The position numbers and the translations under genes were made by a program. This document shows, in pieces, positions 1 to 9,083 of a stretch of 64,000 bases of DNA (its first letter is position 1; each line of letters starts with the position of its first letter). Under the pieces are notes generated by a model, which saw only the letters and a program-made list of their open reading frames with translations, made no database searches and had not been told where the DNA came from. Source of the DNA: Sphingobacterium corticibacterium (lineage in GTDB: Bacteria > Bacteroidota > Bacteroidia > Sphingobacteriales > Sphingobacteriaceae); contig NZ_SGIT01000002.1 in the NCBI RefSeq assembly GCF_004208525.1, forward strand, positions 1,178,001 through 1,242,000, in the 5' to 3' direction.

Positions 1-792
1 AAAATTTCCCGTCGCCCGAAGCAACCCGAATCTGTGGTAGCACTGCCTGATGAGCCAACGTTACCCGAACAGCCACAGACGAATTGTATTTATCTTTTTG
101 GAGACTTCACGGTCCTAGATAGACGAGGAATGGATATTTCCCATTTGTTCAGCGCACGCTTACAACAGGTTTTCTGTTTGGTGCTGTTCCATAGCTCCAA
201 TACGGGCATCAGTTCCAATCTCCTTACCCATTTACTGTGGCCGGACAAACCAAAAGATAAGGCCAAGACCTCTAGAGGAGTAGCCATAAATAATCTACGG
301 AAGGTATTGAGTGAATTGGATGGTATAGAAATTATTTATGAAGAGGGACATTATCGTGTACTATTCGAATCTATTTGCTATTGTGATTATTGGCGTCTGA
401 AAGAGCTTCTTACGCAAGGTGCCGATGTCCTTTCTCCAGAGATTCTACATATTCTGGAACGTGGAGAATTCCTATTAGGCATGGACGATCCTATTTTTGA
501 TAAGTCAAAATATGATATCGAAAGTATGTTGATCGAAAGGTTTCAAAAGTGTATAGCCAAAAGTCGTGAGGATAAAAACTGGTCTTCGCTATTTCGTGCA
601 GCAGACGCCTTACTTACGATCGACGCCGTTAATGAACTAGCCTTGGAACAAGGGCTTTACGCATTGTATAAAGGAAAACTCGAATCTCGCGCAACAATTT
701 TCTATAAGCGTTTCGCGGAGAACTATCGGCGTTTGATGGGAGAAGATTATGCTTACACCTTTGAAGATATATGGCAGCGAACAATCCAATAA
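1..792 (+). CDS. SARP-like transcriptional regulator, C-terminal fragment
   Basis: The frame is open to the left edge (codons before the first GTG at 34 read K-I-S-R-R-P-K-Q-P-E), so this is the 3' part of a longer gene. The visible piece begins with a basic, proline-rich linker, then a winged-helix DNA-binding region of the OmpR/SARP type at about residues 30-110 of the fragment (YLFGDFTVLDRRG opening, helices around LLTHLLWPDK and RGVAINNLRKVLSEL), then a helical segment like the bacterial transcriptional activator domain. In Bacteroidota such domains often form the cytoplasmic tail of large one-component sensors with a periplasmic part and one membrane helix; the linker fits that but the sensor part is outside the window. 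The target genes are unknown. Confidence 0.7.
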   Translation, partial: KISRRPKQPESVVALPDEPTLPEQPQTNCIYLFGDFTVLDRRGMDISHLFSARLQQVFCLVLFHSSNTGISSNLLTHLLWPDKPKDKAKTSRGVAINNLRKVLSELDGIEIIYEEGHYRVLFESICYCDYWRLKELLTQGADVLSPEILHILERGEFLLGMDDPIFDKSKYDIESMLIERFQKCIAKSREDKNWSSLFRAADALLTIDAVNELALEQGLYALYKGKLESRATIFYKRFAENYRRLMGEDYAYTFEDIWQRTIQ

Positions 793-794
793 AA

Positions 795-844
795 GGATCA
801 TCCCTATTCTTATCTTATTGTTTCATGACGAATAGAGATGATCC
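795..844. terminator. hairpin between converging genes
   Basis: A 15-base arm at 795-809 (GGATCATCCCTATTC) pairs with 830-844 with one mismatch across a 20-base loop. It lies between the stop of the left-edge regulator and the stop of galK, which converge here, so a two-way terminator is the likely role. Short T-rich stretches flank both sides but neither is a strong T tract. Confidence 0.45.
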
Positions 845-862
845 ATATACGCCTTTTATTAT

Positions 863-2017
863 CTACAGCAATTCCGTCCCATTAGAAGGAATAACCTTAA
901 TAGCCGTCAATTCCAGGTTGAATTGTTTCTTATAAATCGGTGCCAAGCGTTCTACCAATAAATCCTGAAAAGATTTTTTCACTAAATTGATGGTACATCC
1001 ACCAAAACCACCTCCCATCATTCGAGCACCTATTACTTCTGGAAAAGATTTCACATAGTCTACTAAAAAGTCTAGTTCAGGACAGCTTACTTCATATGCT
1101 GCACTTAATCCTTCGTGTGCGTAAAACATCTGTTGTCCTACTGTTTCTAAATCGCCCTGTTCTAATGCATCACACGCCTTATTCAATCGCTCGTTCTCTT
1201 CCACGACAAATCGGCACTTCGTATACACATCCAGATCTACTGGCTTTACATGCGTTTCTAGCATATCTAGGGTCACATCGCGTAGGCTTTTCACTTCCGG
1301 AAATTGTTGCTGCACCAATCGCACACCTTCTTCACAGGAAGCCCGACGATCATTATAAGCAGACGATGCCAAAGAATGTTTTACATTGGTATTCAACAAT
1401 AGAATAGCATAATCGTCTAATTCCAACGGCTTGTAGGAAAAAGAAAGGTCACGACAATCCAGCTTCACGACATGATCCGCTTTACTCATCACCGATGCAA
1501 ACTGATCCATGATACCACATTTTACGCCCGCATACGTATGCTCTGCCTGTTGCCCGATTTTCGCGATATCCACGCGTTCTATTTCCAAATCGAAGAGTAC
1601 GTTTAGTGCAAATCCCACGGCACATTCCAGTGCGGCAGAAGATGACAATCCAGCTCCCAGCGGCACATCACCATCAATATACATATCAAATCCTTTCAGA
1701 TTTGCTCCTTTCAACTGCAGCTGATGTACCACACCAAGTACATAATTCGGCCAACCCTGCTCTACAGGTTGTATTTCGGTTAACGGAATTTCAAAATATG
1801 CTGCAAAATCCTCTGCATACAAACGGATCATATTGTCGTCACGCTTTCCGACCCCTACATATATTGCTTTATCGATTGCAGTCGGAAGCACAAAACCTTC
1901 ATTATAGTCCGTATGTTCGCCGATGATATTAATTCTTCCGGGCGAGCGTACCACATGTGTAGGAGCATATCCAAAAACGGTTGTATATCTTTCTTCTATC
2001 TGTTGTTTAGAAATCAT
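863..2017 (-). CDS. galK: galactokinase
   Basis: Phosphorylates galactose to galactose 1-phosphate with ATP, the first committed step of the Leloir pathway, in the cytoplasm. The 384-residue length is standard. GHMP-kinase motifs are intact: the galactokinase signature GRINIIGEHTDY at 27-38, the ATP loop GAGLSSSAALE at 121-131, CGIMDQFAS in the middle and GGGFGGC near the C-terminus. It lies four bases downstream of galT, so the two are almost surely co-transcribed. No mutarotase or epimerase gene lies next to the pair. Confidence 0.97.
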   Translation of the reverse strand: MISKQQIEERYTTVFGYAPTHVVRSPGRINIIGEHTDYNEGFVLPTAIDKAIYVGVGKRDDNMIRLYAEDFAAYFEIPLTEIQPVEQGWPNYVLGVVHQLQLKGANLKGFDMYIDGDVPLGAGLSSSAALECAVGFALNVLFDLEIERVDIAKIGQQAEHTYAGVKCGIMDQFASVMSKADHVVKLDCRDLSFSYKPLELDDYAILLLNTNVKHSLASSAYNDRRASCEEGVRLVQQQFPEVKSLRDVTLDMLETHVKPVDLDVYTKCRFVVEENERLNKACDALEQGDLETVGQQMFYAHEGLSAAYEVSCPELDFLVDYVKSFPEVIGARMMGGGFGGCTINLVKKSFQDLLVERLAPIYKKQFNLELTAIKVIPSNGTELL

Positions 2018-2021
2018 GTAT

Positions 2022-3059
2022 TTATCCTTTGTAGTGAATCGTAGATTGTTCTTTTAGTGTATTCGCAGCCTGTTCGGGGGTAATGTCACGCTGCGGCGTA
2101 GCCAACATCTCATAACCCACCATAAATTTCTTTACTGTCGCTGACCGTAATAGCGGTGGGTAGAAATGCATATGCCAATGCCATTCCGGATGTTCCCCAG
2201 AATTCACCGGCGATTGGTGCATCCCTGCCGAATAGGGAAAAGATGTTTTAAAAATATTATCGTAACGAATCGTTAGTTCTTGCAATGTACGCGCAAAGTC
2301 TTCTTTTTCTTCTTCCGTAAATGCTAGGATAGACGGTACCGGACGTTTGCTGATAATCATCGTTTCATAAGGCCAAGCTGCCCAAAAAGGGACAAGCGCC
2401 ACAAAATGCTCATTATCGACGATGATACGTTCGTCTTTTTTTAATTCGAGGGCGACATAATCTTGAAGAAGTGTACGCCCATGCTGCTCAAAATAAGTCT
2501 TTTGTTGCGCACTCTCTTTTTCTATCTCTACGGGTAATGAACTTTCCGCCCATATCTGACCATGTGGATGAGGGTTACTACACCCCATAATGCTGCCCTT
2601 ATTTTCAAATATCTGGATATATTTTATCCATTCCTTTTCCGCAAGCTCTTTGAATTCCCGTTGCCAAAGATCTACTACCGCCTTAATTGCTGGCAAATCC
2701 ATTTGAGGAAGTGTCAAATCATGACGCGGTGAAAAAGAGATAACTTTACATATCCCTCTCTCCGATTCGGCGACAAGCAAACTTTCCTCATCAAATTGTT
2801 CTATCGATGTGTCTTCCAATAAAGCCGAAAAATCGTTGACAAAAACAAAACTGTCCTTGTAATCCGGGTTTTGCGTACCATCTGCACGCGAATTTCCTGG
2901 ACACAAATAGCACTTCGGATCGTATTGCGGACGGTTGTCTGGTGCCAAATCCTCGACTTGACCTTGCCAAGGGCGTTTACTACGATGGGGAGAAACGAGA
3001 ATGTATTCTCCCGTTAAAAGATTCTTACGTTTGTGTGGTTGTTCTGCAAAATCCAACAT
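2022..3059 (-). CDS. galT: galactose-1-phosphate uridylyltransferase
   Basis: Exchanges UMP between UDP-glucose and galactose 1-phosphate in the Leloir pathway. The active-site segment NPHPHGQIW (near residue 163) has the histidine that forms the uridylyl intermediate, and the N-terminal CYLCPG (C50, C53) is part of the usual metal site. The length of 345 fits the family. It is the first gene of the galT-galK pair. A palindrome 68 bases upstream of its start (3127-3154) is a candidate operator. Confidence 0.97.
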   Translation of the reverse strand: MLDFAEQPHKRKNLLTGEYILVSPHRSKRPWQGQVEDLAPDNRPQYDPKCYLCPGNSRADGTQNPDYKDSFVFVNDFSALLEDTSIEQFDEESLLVAESERGICKVISFSPRHDLTLPQMDLPAIKAVVDLWQREFKELAEKEWIKYIQIFENKGSIMGCSNPHPHGQIWAESSLPVEIEKESAQQKTYFEQHGRTLLQDYVALELKKDERIIVDNEHFVALVPFWAAWPYETMIISKRPVPSILAFTEEEKEDFARTLQELTIRYDNIFKTSFPYSAGMHQSPVNSGEHPEWHWHMHFYPPLLRSATVKKFMVGYEMLATPQRDITPEQAANTLKEQSTIHYKG

Positions 3060-3126
3060 GGTTTAAGGTTATATTTTTATAAATATCACCTTTTTTTTGG
3101 AAAAACAAAATAGGAGGGCAATAAAA

Positions 3127-3154
3127 AGTGTCAATAATACACTTTATTAACACT
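3127..3154. promoter_or_regulatory. imperfect palindrome upstream of galTK, candidate operator
   Basis: AGTGTCAATAA (3127-3137) and TTATTAACACT (3144-3154) are inverted repeats with one mismatch around a 6-base centre. The site lies in the 130-base gap between the metallophosphoesterase stop and the galT start, where a galTK promoter is expected. The arm length and spacing suit a dimeric repressor or activator. No regulator gene is adjacent, so the protein that binds is unknown. Confidence 0.45.
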
Positions 3155-3189
3155 AAAAATAATGACTTTCAAGCCATTACAGCGATAGA

Positions 3190-4464
3190 TTATGCTTTTG
3201 GCTTTTCCCCTTTTATCAATTCGAAAACAGTAATCTCTGGCAAAATCCCTACACGTCCGGGGTAGCCCAAGAATCCATATCCTACATTCACATAGAGTTT
3301 TTTGTTTTGTTCCTCATAAAGCCCTGCCCATTCTTTATATACATATTTAGCTGGGCTCCACTGGAAGTGTTCTCCACGAACACCAAACTGCATACCATGG
3401 GTATGTCCCGCAAACATGACGTCAACATCCGTATCCAATACTTGTGCTCTCCAATGAGAGGGGTCATGCGATAGAAGCAACTTCACAGGAGATTCTTCTG
3501 TTCCCATTAATGCTTTTTTCAAATCTCCTTTCTTCGGAAAACGACCTGTACCCCAGTTCTCTACCCCTACAATGGATATTTTTTCCTTATTAACCGTTAG
3601 ATCACGATTCTCATCCAGCAATAGATCCCATCCCATTACTTGATGTGTTTCTTTGAGGCTTTTCAAGTTTTTACGCTTTGCAGCAGAATCTTCACGTCCA
3701 AAATAGTAATCTCCGTAGTCATGATTACCTAATACGGAATATACTCCTAAATCGGCCTGTAGTTTAGCAAAAATATCTTGATAATCCCGCATTTCAGAAG
3801 CAACATTATTAACCAAATCGCCGGTAAAAAACACAGCATCCGGTTTTTCGCCCATGAGCATCTCTATTCCACCTAATACCGCTTTTTTATTATAAAAAGA
3901 TCCGGAATGGACATCTGATATTTGTGCAATGCGCATGCCGTGAAAGGAAGCAGGAAGATGAGGTAAATACAGCTTTTGTCGAATGATTTTATAATCATAT
4001 CCACCTGAGATCATACCCCACGACAAAGGGAATATAGGCAACGATGCGACGATAATTCCAGATTTGGTTAAAAACTCAGAACGGGAGATTCCATTCACTG
4101 GCTTTTCTGGTAAAGGTTCCGAAAGTTCCTCTACCCGCTCTGGTAAACTTTCGTTTCTACGACGTGGTGAAAAAAGTTTAGCAACCCAAATTCCGCCACG
4201 ACGGATATCGTCAAGAAGCAAAATGACAATAAAAATAAACTTACTGGCCGCCGTCATGAAAAAAGCGACTAAAATAACAGACCTATACGCTAGCGGAAGA
4301 TTAAACTTCGCCGAAATATAAAGCCCTAGCAAAAGGGCAATAGAATAGCCCCACCACACGAATGAAAACCATTTTGTTTTCGCGGCCTTAATTTTCGTTG
4401 CTCGTAAAGCAAAGAAAATGTAAACATCAAAGACAAGCAGTAATATTGCGTTAAATATTAACAT
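3190..4464 (-). CDS. membrane-anchored metallophosphoesterase
   Basis: A calcineurin-type metallophosphoesterase of 424 residues. The N-terminal 150 residues hold several hydrophobic helices, and a further hydrophobic stretch precedes the catalytic domain. All metal-binding blocks are present: QISDVHSG, TGDLVNN, GNHDYGDYY, LLLSHDP and GHTHGMQFG. This architecture resembles the YaeI/YkuE group, in which some members act on UDP-2,3-diacylglucosamine or related lipids; the substrate here cannot be told from sequence. It starts 9 bases after the hemH stop, so it probably shares a transcript with hemH. Confidence 0.88.
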   Translation of the reverse strand: MLIFNAILLLVFDVYIFFALRATKIKAAKTKWFSFVWWGYSIALLLGLYISAKFNLPLAYRSVILVAFFMTAASKFIFIVILLLDDIRRGGIWVAKLFSPRRRNESLPERVEELSEPLPEKPVNGISRSEFLTKSGIIVASLPIFPLSWGMISGGYDYKIIRQKLYLPHLPASFHGMRIAQISDVHSGSFYNKKAVLGGIEMLMGEKPDAVFFTGDLVNNVASEMRDYQDIFAKLQADLGVYSVLGNHDYGDYYFGREDSAAKRKNLKSLKETHQVMGWDLLLDENRDLTVNKEKISIVGVENWGTGRFPKKGDLKKALMGTEESPVKLLLSHDPSHWRAQVLDTDVDVMFAGHTHGMQFGVRGEHFQWSPAKYVYKEWAGLYEEQNKKLYVNVGYGFLGYPGRVGILPEITVFELIKGEKPKA

Positions 4465-4473
4465 AATAATTTT

Positions 4474-5499
4474 TTATCCTTGTGCCAATCGTTTCAGCAC
4501 ATTAATCCATTTAGGGTCGTCATTCAAACTCTCCACCATCGTTATTTCTTCTCCCCCTAACGCTTTAAACTCATTAGCATATTCGACCCGAATCTCATCC
4601 AGCGTTTCTATACAATCTGCTACGAAAGCCGGACTAAAGACGAGCAGTTTCTTAAATCCGCGGTCTGCCATCTGGTGCAGTGTGTCGGAAGTATACGGCT
4701 GGATCCATGGTGTTTTTCCTAACCGCGATTGGAAGCAAACCGAATATCGCTCTTTTGTAATCCCCATTTTCGCGGCTATTGCGCGTGATGTGGCATAACA
4801 TTGCGACAGATAGCAATATGTTTTTTTGGTTTCTTTACAAGATTCACAACCCGAATCAGGACATTTAAGCGTACCGGTCGGATCAACTTTACCAAGTTGT
4901 CTAACCGGTAGTCCATGATAACTGAACAACACATGGTCATATTCTTCTATAGGATATTGACGCCCATGATCGGCAAACGTCTCGCACATTTCCTCATCAT
5001 CACAATAACTATTAACGAAAGTTACCTGTGGAAAGTATTGCCAACTTCGCATAATTTCCATTACTTTATCAATAACCGATCCAGTTGTCGCGGATGCATA
5101 TTGTGGGAAAAGAGGAACCACACGAATAGATTCCAACATCATAGCCTCCATTTTCTGAAGTGCTGAAGCAATAGAAGGATTTTGGTAACGCATCGCTAAT
5201 TCCACATGGTATTCTTCTCCCAGTTCCCGCTGCAGTAGATCCCGTTGTAACTCGCTATAATACAATAGAGGAGATCCTGTTTCGTTGTCCCATATTGTGC
5301 GATAAGTTGCTGCAGATAGCGGCGAACGCTTCGGGACAATTACGCCCTTTACCAATAGGGTACGCCCCAGATATGGAATATCCATTACCCGAGGGTCCAT
5401 TAAAAACTCTGTCAAATACCTGCGTACATCAGCTGTTGTAGGGTTGTCCGGTGTGCCTAGTTGCACCAAAAGAATTCCTTTTGTAGCGCTTTTACTCAT
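4474..5499 (-). CDS. hemH: ferrochelatase
   Basis: Inserts ferrous iron into protoporphyrin IX, the last step of haem synthesis. The hallmark SYHGLP (catalytic histidine), CFQSRLGKTPWIQP and FSPAFVADCIETLDEI segments are intact and the length of 341 fits. A cysteine-rich stretch lies between the SYHGLP block and the C-terminal half, starting near residue 213 with pattern C-x4-C-x2-C-x6-C-x5-C. Internal [2Fe-2S]-binding cysteine insertions are known in some bacterial ferrochelatases, so a cluster here is plausible but inferred. The gene follows ispH by 73 bases. Confidence 0.96.
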   Translation of the reverse strand: MSKSATKGILLVQLGTPDNPTTADVRRYLTEFLMDPRVMDIPYLGRTLLVKGVIVPKRSPLSAATYRTIWDNETGSPLLYYSELQRDLLQRELGEEYHVELAMRYQNPSIASALQKMEAMMLESIRVVPLFPQYASATTGSVIDKVMEIMRSWQYFPQVTFVNSYCDDEEMCETFADHGRQYPIEEYDHVLFSYHGLPVRQLGKVDPTGTLKCPDSGCESCKETKKTYCYLSQCYATSRAIAAKMGITKERYSVCFQSRLGKTPWIQPYTSDTLHQMADRGFKKLLVFSPAFVADCIETLDEIRVEYANEFKALGGEEITMVESLNDDPKWINVLKRLAQG

Positions 5500-5572
5500 T
5501 TGCTACAAAAATAACCATAAATTACAGGGAAGTATTGGGAGCACGGATAATATGAGAATCACATGACTGAGC

Positions 5573-6421
5573 CTAAAATTGCTCTAACATTTGCTTTACA
5601 TTTTTCATAAGCCACATCGGAGTTGAAGTTGCACCACAGATGCCTACTGTATTATGAGGGTCGAAAAGCGCTTCATCTAATTCCGCTGGATCAGAGATAA
5701 AATAACTCTGTGGATTTGCTTGCTTACACACATCGTAAAGCACTTTTCCATTGGAAGACTTTTTACCGGATACAAAGACAATCTTGTCATATTGACGGGC
5801 AAAATCACCTAAATCTTCATAACGATTAGAGACCTGCCGACATATGGTGTCATTGGCTTTTACCGCATAGCCCCGGCGTTTCAATTCCTCCTTAATAGCA
5901 TAAAATTTATCAACGCTTTTTGTGGTTTGGCTATACAGCGTAAAAGATGAAGGAAGTTCGACATGATCCAATTCTTCTAAGTCTTGAAACACAATCGCTT
6001 CATTGTTTGTTTGCCCTTGTAGTCCGATTACTTCTGCATGCCCATGTTTGCCAAAAATCAAGATTTTTTCCTGTCCGTCATAGGAGGTTTTGATTCTGTT
6101 TTGTAGCTTAAGTACTACCGGACAAGAGGCATCAATAAGCGTGATATTATTCTCTAATGCTGTACGATAAGTTTCAGGGGCTTCTCCATGTGCCCGAATC
6201 AAGACTTTTTCGTTCTCTAAATTCGCTAAATCCGCATGCCCTATAATACGCAGTCCTTTTGCTTTTAAACGAGCCACTTCTTCATCATTATGAACAATAT
6301 CGCCTAGGCAATATAAATATCCATCCTCTTCCAAGATTTCTTCTGCCATGTCAATAGCATACACTACACCGAAACAGAAGCCGGAGTCTTTATCAATCGT
6401 GACTTGCAGATCTTTAGCCAT
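5573..6421 (-). CDS. ispH: 4-hydroxy-3-methylbut-2-enyl diphosphate reductase
   Basis: Final enzyme of the non-mevalonate isoprenoid pathway; reduces HMBPP to IPP and DMAPP using a [4Fe-4S] cluster. The three cluster cysteines are visible in GFCFGV (near 16), DASCPVV (near 98) and GICGATSTP (near 260), along with HGEAPE, GKHGHAEV and SNRYEDL. The length of 282 is normal. It heads the ispH-hemH-phosphoesterase series on the minus strand. Confidence 0.97.
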   Translation of the reverse strand: MAKDLQVTIDKDSGFCFGVVYAIDMAEEILEEDGYLYCLGDIVHNDEEVARLKAKGLRIIGHADLANLENEKVLIRAHGEAPETYRTALENNITLIDASCPVVLKLQNRIKTSYDGQEKILIFGKHGHAEVIGLQGQTNNEAIVFQDLEELDHVELPSSFTLYSQTTKSVDKFYAIKEELKRRGYAVKANDTICRQVSNRYEDLGDFARQYDKIVFVSGKKSSNGKVLYDVCKQANPQSYFISDPAELDEALFDPHNTVGICGATSTPMWLMKNVKQMLEQF

Positions 6422-6455
6422 ACATTACAAAAGTAAAGATTATTTTCTATATTCT

Positions 6456-6496
6456 TTTTTCACCTTCTTTTTTCCCTCAAAAAAGAAGGTGAAAAA
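6456..6496. repeat. long A/T-rich hairpin
   Basis: A perfect 18-bp stem with a 5-base CCCTC loop: arms 6456-6473 and 6479-6496. It lies 35 bases upstream of the ispH start. T runs sit within both arms, so it could stop transcription coming from either side; equally it could be one end of a small dispersed element. Confidence 0.6.
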
Positions 6497-6712
6497 TCGT
6501 CGCTTCAAATGTTTTACAATAGGGATAGTGCTAAGGACGAGATTGTGCAGTCGTAAAACATTTGGATGCGACATTGGAGGTTAAGAAAGGGATAATACAA
6601 TTGCATGGACCTTCCTTAACTTTAATTGTCACATCCGAATTTTTGAGGTATGTAGAAACTCATCCTTAGTACGATCTCCCTCCTCAAAGATTCGAGGTGA
6701 CGAGTTTTTTTG

Positions 6713-6741
6713 TTTCCTTTTTTTTCCAAAAAAAAAGGAAA
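6713..6741. terminator. A/T-rich hairpin downstream of the Rieske gene
   Basis: TTTCC followed by eight T (6713-6725) pairs with eight A then GGAAA (6729-6741) across a 3-base loop, 50 bases past the stop of the minus-strand Rieske gene. A terminator is the simplest reading. It is followed by a GTCGC/GCGAC palindrome, as the hairpin at 6456-6496 is followed by GTCGC. Confidence 0.5.
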
Positions 6742-6791
6742 AGCCAGTCGCGGCTAGAGCGACATAAAAAAATTATAATTTAAAGGCTGTA

Positions 6792-7130
6792 TTAAAACAG
6801 CCTCTTCCACCAAGATTTCTTAATACCAACGTACCATTGGTTATTTTCTTCTTTTAACGGAAATACATCGATATAGTTCCCTTGCCCTTCATCACCTTTT
6901 CCGGTTTGCAAATCAAATCGATGTCGATGATAGGAACAAACTAATTTTTCTCCTTCACACCAACCCAGACTGAGATCAGCTCCCGCGTGTGGACAGCGAC
7001 TAGAGGTAGCGTAAAGCTTTCCATTCCATAAAAAAACGCAAAGCTTTTTACCGCCGACTTCTACTTTTTCTATTTTTCCTTCTTCGCGAGGCTTCTTGAC
7101 AACAAACCATGCTATGTTATCCTTATCCAT
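6792..7130 (-). CDS. small Rieske [2Fe-2S] ferredoxin-like protein
   Basis: A 112-residue cytoplasmic protein that is almost entirely one Rieske fold. The cluster ligands are CPHAG and, after a 16-residue spacer, CSYHRHRFD. This type carries electrons for oxygenases or other redox enzymes, or resembles the NirD subunit; no partner is encoded next to it. The frame extends 18 codons further upstream, but that extension would run through the typA terminator at 7144-7170, so the methionine at 7130 (MDKDNIAW) is the likely start. Confidence 0.85.
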   Translation of the reverse strand: MDKDNIAWFVVKKPREEGKIEKVEVGGKKLCVFLWNGKLYATSSRCPHAGADLSLGWCEGEKLVCSYHRHRFDLQTGKGDEGQGNYIDVFPLKEENNQWYVGIKKSWWKRLF

Positions 7131-7143
7131 ATCTAAAGATAAC

Positions 7144-7170
7144 AAAAAAAGAGACGCCATCGGCGTCTCT
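7144..7170 (-). terminator. intrinsic terminator of typA
   Basis: Read on the minus strand, a perfect 9-bp stem (AGAGACGCC with GGCGTCTCT, 7150-7158 and 7162-7170, 3-base loop) is followed directly by a run of seven T (7150-7144). It lies 30 bases past the typA stop codon and is a textbook rho-independent terminator. Confidence 0.88.
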
Positions 7171-7200
7171 ATAAAATATAACAAATCGTTCGATTCTTAT

Positions 7201-9006
7201 CTACTGGAATTTCTTCGCGTTTATCTTTCTTTCGTTTTCCGTCAAGTAAATTTTACGCAAACGGATGGACTGCGGTGTAACCTCGATATACTCATCTGCC
7301 TGGATATATTCCATACATTCTTCCAACGAAAACTTGATAGCAGGTGCAATACGTACGTTATCATCCGAACCGGAAGCACGCATATTTGTCAATTGCTTGC
7401 CTTTGGTGACATTGATTGTTAAGTCATTATCCCGAATATGCTCTCCTAGGATTTGACCTTCATAGATATCTACTCCCGGATCAACGAAGAAACGTCCACG
7501 GTCTTGCAGCTTGTCAATGGAATAAGCCGTGGTTGTGCCGGTATCCAAAGAAATTAATACACCCGCCAAACGACCTGGAATAGTTCCTTTCCAAGGCTCA
7601 TATCCTTTTAGACGATGTGCCATAACTGCTTCACCGGCAGTAGCCGTCAAAACATTATTCCGCAATCCGATGATACCTCTGGATGGAATAGAGAATTCCA
7701 AGTGTTGCATTTCTCCTTTTGTTTCCATCACCAATAGCTCTCCCTTACGCTGCGTAACCAATTCGATTACTTTCCCTGACACATCTGCAGGAACATCGAC
7801 AACCATCTCTTCGATCGGCTCACATTTCACGCCGTCAATTTCTTTTACGATTACTTGCGGTTGGCCCACTTGTAATTCGTATCCTTCGCGACGCATTGTT
7901 TCGATCAATACCGACAAATGCAGAATTCCACGACCATACACTAACCAAGCATCCGGAGATTCCGTAGGAACAACACGCAATGCAAGGTTTTTCTCCAATT
8001 CTTTCTGCAAACGGTCGTAGATATGACGAGAGGTCACAAACTTACCTTCTTTACCGAAGAATGGAGAGTTATTGATCGTGAACAACATGTTCATCGTTGG
8101 CTCATCGATGTGGATAACCTCCAATTGCTCTGGGTTTTCAAAATCGGCGATGGTATCTCCAATATCAAAACCTTCTATACCTACTACTGCACAGATATCG
8201 CCAGCTTTTACTTCCGATACTTTAGCGCGTCCTAAACCTTCAAAAATCTGCAATTCTTTTACGCGGGATTTCACAATTTTTCCGTCACGCTTCACCAAGG
8301 AAACGGGTTGATTTTCTTTGATTGTACCACGCGCGACACGACCGATAGCAATACGTCCAACAAACGTAGAGTAATCTAACGACGTGACCTGCATCTGCAA
8401 CGTACCTTCAGAAACTTTTGGTGCCGGTATATGTGTAATAATAGCTTCGAGCAAATCTGTAAAATCTGTCGTAGGTTGCTGCCAGTCCGTAGACATCCAA
8501 CCTTGTTTAGACGAGCCGTATAATACCGGGAAATCCAATTGCTCTTCCGTTGCGCCTAAATTGAAGAATAAATCGAATACTTGTTCGTAAACCTCATCTG
8601 GGCGACAGTTTTCTTTATCTACCTTGTTCACGACGACGATAGGTTTGATTCCTAATCCTAGTGCTTTCCCTGTAACAAAACGAGTTTGTGGCATGGGGCC
8701 TTCAAACGCATCTACTAACAATACTACACCATCGGCCATTTTCAATACACGCTCTACTTCTCCACCGAAATCGGCGTGACCTGGCGTATCGATAATGTTG
8801 ATTTTAGTATCTTTATATTTTACGGATACGTTTTTGGACACAATTGTGATACCGCGTTCACGTTCCAAGTCATTGTTATCCAGAATCAATTCTCCCGTAT
8901 TTTCGTTATCCCTGAATTGATTTGTATAGTGCAAGATTTTGTCAACGAGGGTTGTTTTGCCGTGGTCAACGTGCGCGATGATCGCAATATTTCTGATGTT
9001 TTGCAT
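7201..9006 (-). CDS. typA: GTP-binding protein TypA/BipA
   Basis: Ribosome-associated translational GTPase of the EF-G/LepA superfamily, involved in 50S assembly and stress adaptation. Motifs: [10 protein letters not shown] (P loop), [16 protein letters not shown] (G3) and VVNKVDK (G4), then the beta-barrel, EF-G III/V-like and BipA C-terminal domains; 601 residues is standard. The methionine at 9006 ([16 protein letters not shown]) is preferred over a GTG-type start 12 codons upstream, because the family begins with this short lead-in. Confidence 0.97.
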   Translation of the reverse strand: MQNIRNIAIIAHVDHGKTTLVDKILHYTNQFRDNENTGELILDNNDLERERGITIVSKNVSVKYKDTKINIIDTPGHADFGGEVERVLKMADGVVLLVDAFEGPMPQTRFVTGKALGLGIKPIVVVNKVDKENCRPDEVYEQVFDLFFNLGATEEQLDFPVLYGSSKQGWMSTDWQQPTTDFTDLLEAIITHIPAPKVSEGTLQMQVTSLDYSTFVGRIAIGRVARGTIKENQPVSLVKRDGKIVKSRVKELQIFEGLGRAKVSEVKAGDICAVVGIEGFDIGDTIADFENPEQLEVIHIDEPTMNMLFTINNSPFFGKEGKFVTSRHIYDRLQKELEKNLALRVVPTESPDAWLVYGRGILHLSVLIETMRREGYELQVGQPQVIVKEIDGVKCEPIEEMVVDVPADVSGKVIELVTQRKGELLVMETKGEMQHLEFSIPSRGIIGLRNNVLTATAGEAVMAHRLKGYEPWKGTIPGRLAGVLISLDTGTTTAYSIDKLQDRGRFFVDPGVDIYEGQILGEHIRDNDLTINVTKGKQLTNMRASGSDDNVRIAPAIKFSLEECMEYIQADEYIEVTPQSIRLRKIYLTENERKINAKKFQ

Positions 9007-9030
9007 TGAGCGATAATGTATTATAAGAAT

Positions 9031-9065
9031 TTTGAGGTGCAAAGCTAAGCATTTTGCACCTCAAA
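9031..9065. terminator. hairpin between kbl and typA
   Basis: A perfect 13-bp stem, 9031-9043 (TTTGAGGTGCAAA) with 9053-9065, 9-base loop, between the kbl stop and the typA start. It may end the kbl transcript. The minus-strand sequence TAGCTTTG (9047-9040), a match to the Bacteroidota -7 element TAnnTTTG, lies in its loop and one arm, so part of it may instead serve the typA promoter. Confidence 0.5.
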
Positions 9066-9083
9066 TTTTATTTTTTTATATTA

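Larger units (their letters stand above)
6422..6791. other. 370-base non-coding region with stacked inverted repeats
   Basis: No convincing coding frame. It holds an 18-bp A/T-rich hairpin (6456-6473 with 6479-6496, loop CCCTC), an imperfect inverted repeat of about 19 bases (6499-6517 with 6553-6572, ends GTCGC/GCGAC), a third (GTTAAGAAAGG near 6580 with CCTTCCTTAAC near 6610), a second A/T hairpin (6713-6725 with 6729-6741) and a short GTCGC/GCGAC palindrome (6747-6763). Both A/T hairpins are followed by GTCGC, which suggests a duplicated or composite intergenic element. The hairpins may also terminate transcription of the Rieske gene at 6792. Confidence 0.6.

Noticed and set aside
7529..8020. 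163-codon plus-strand frame inside typA
   Set aside because: Lies wholly antisense to a well-conserved gene and its translation has no domain or protein-like pattern.
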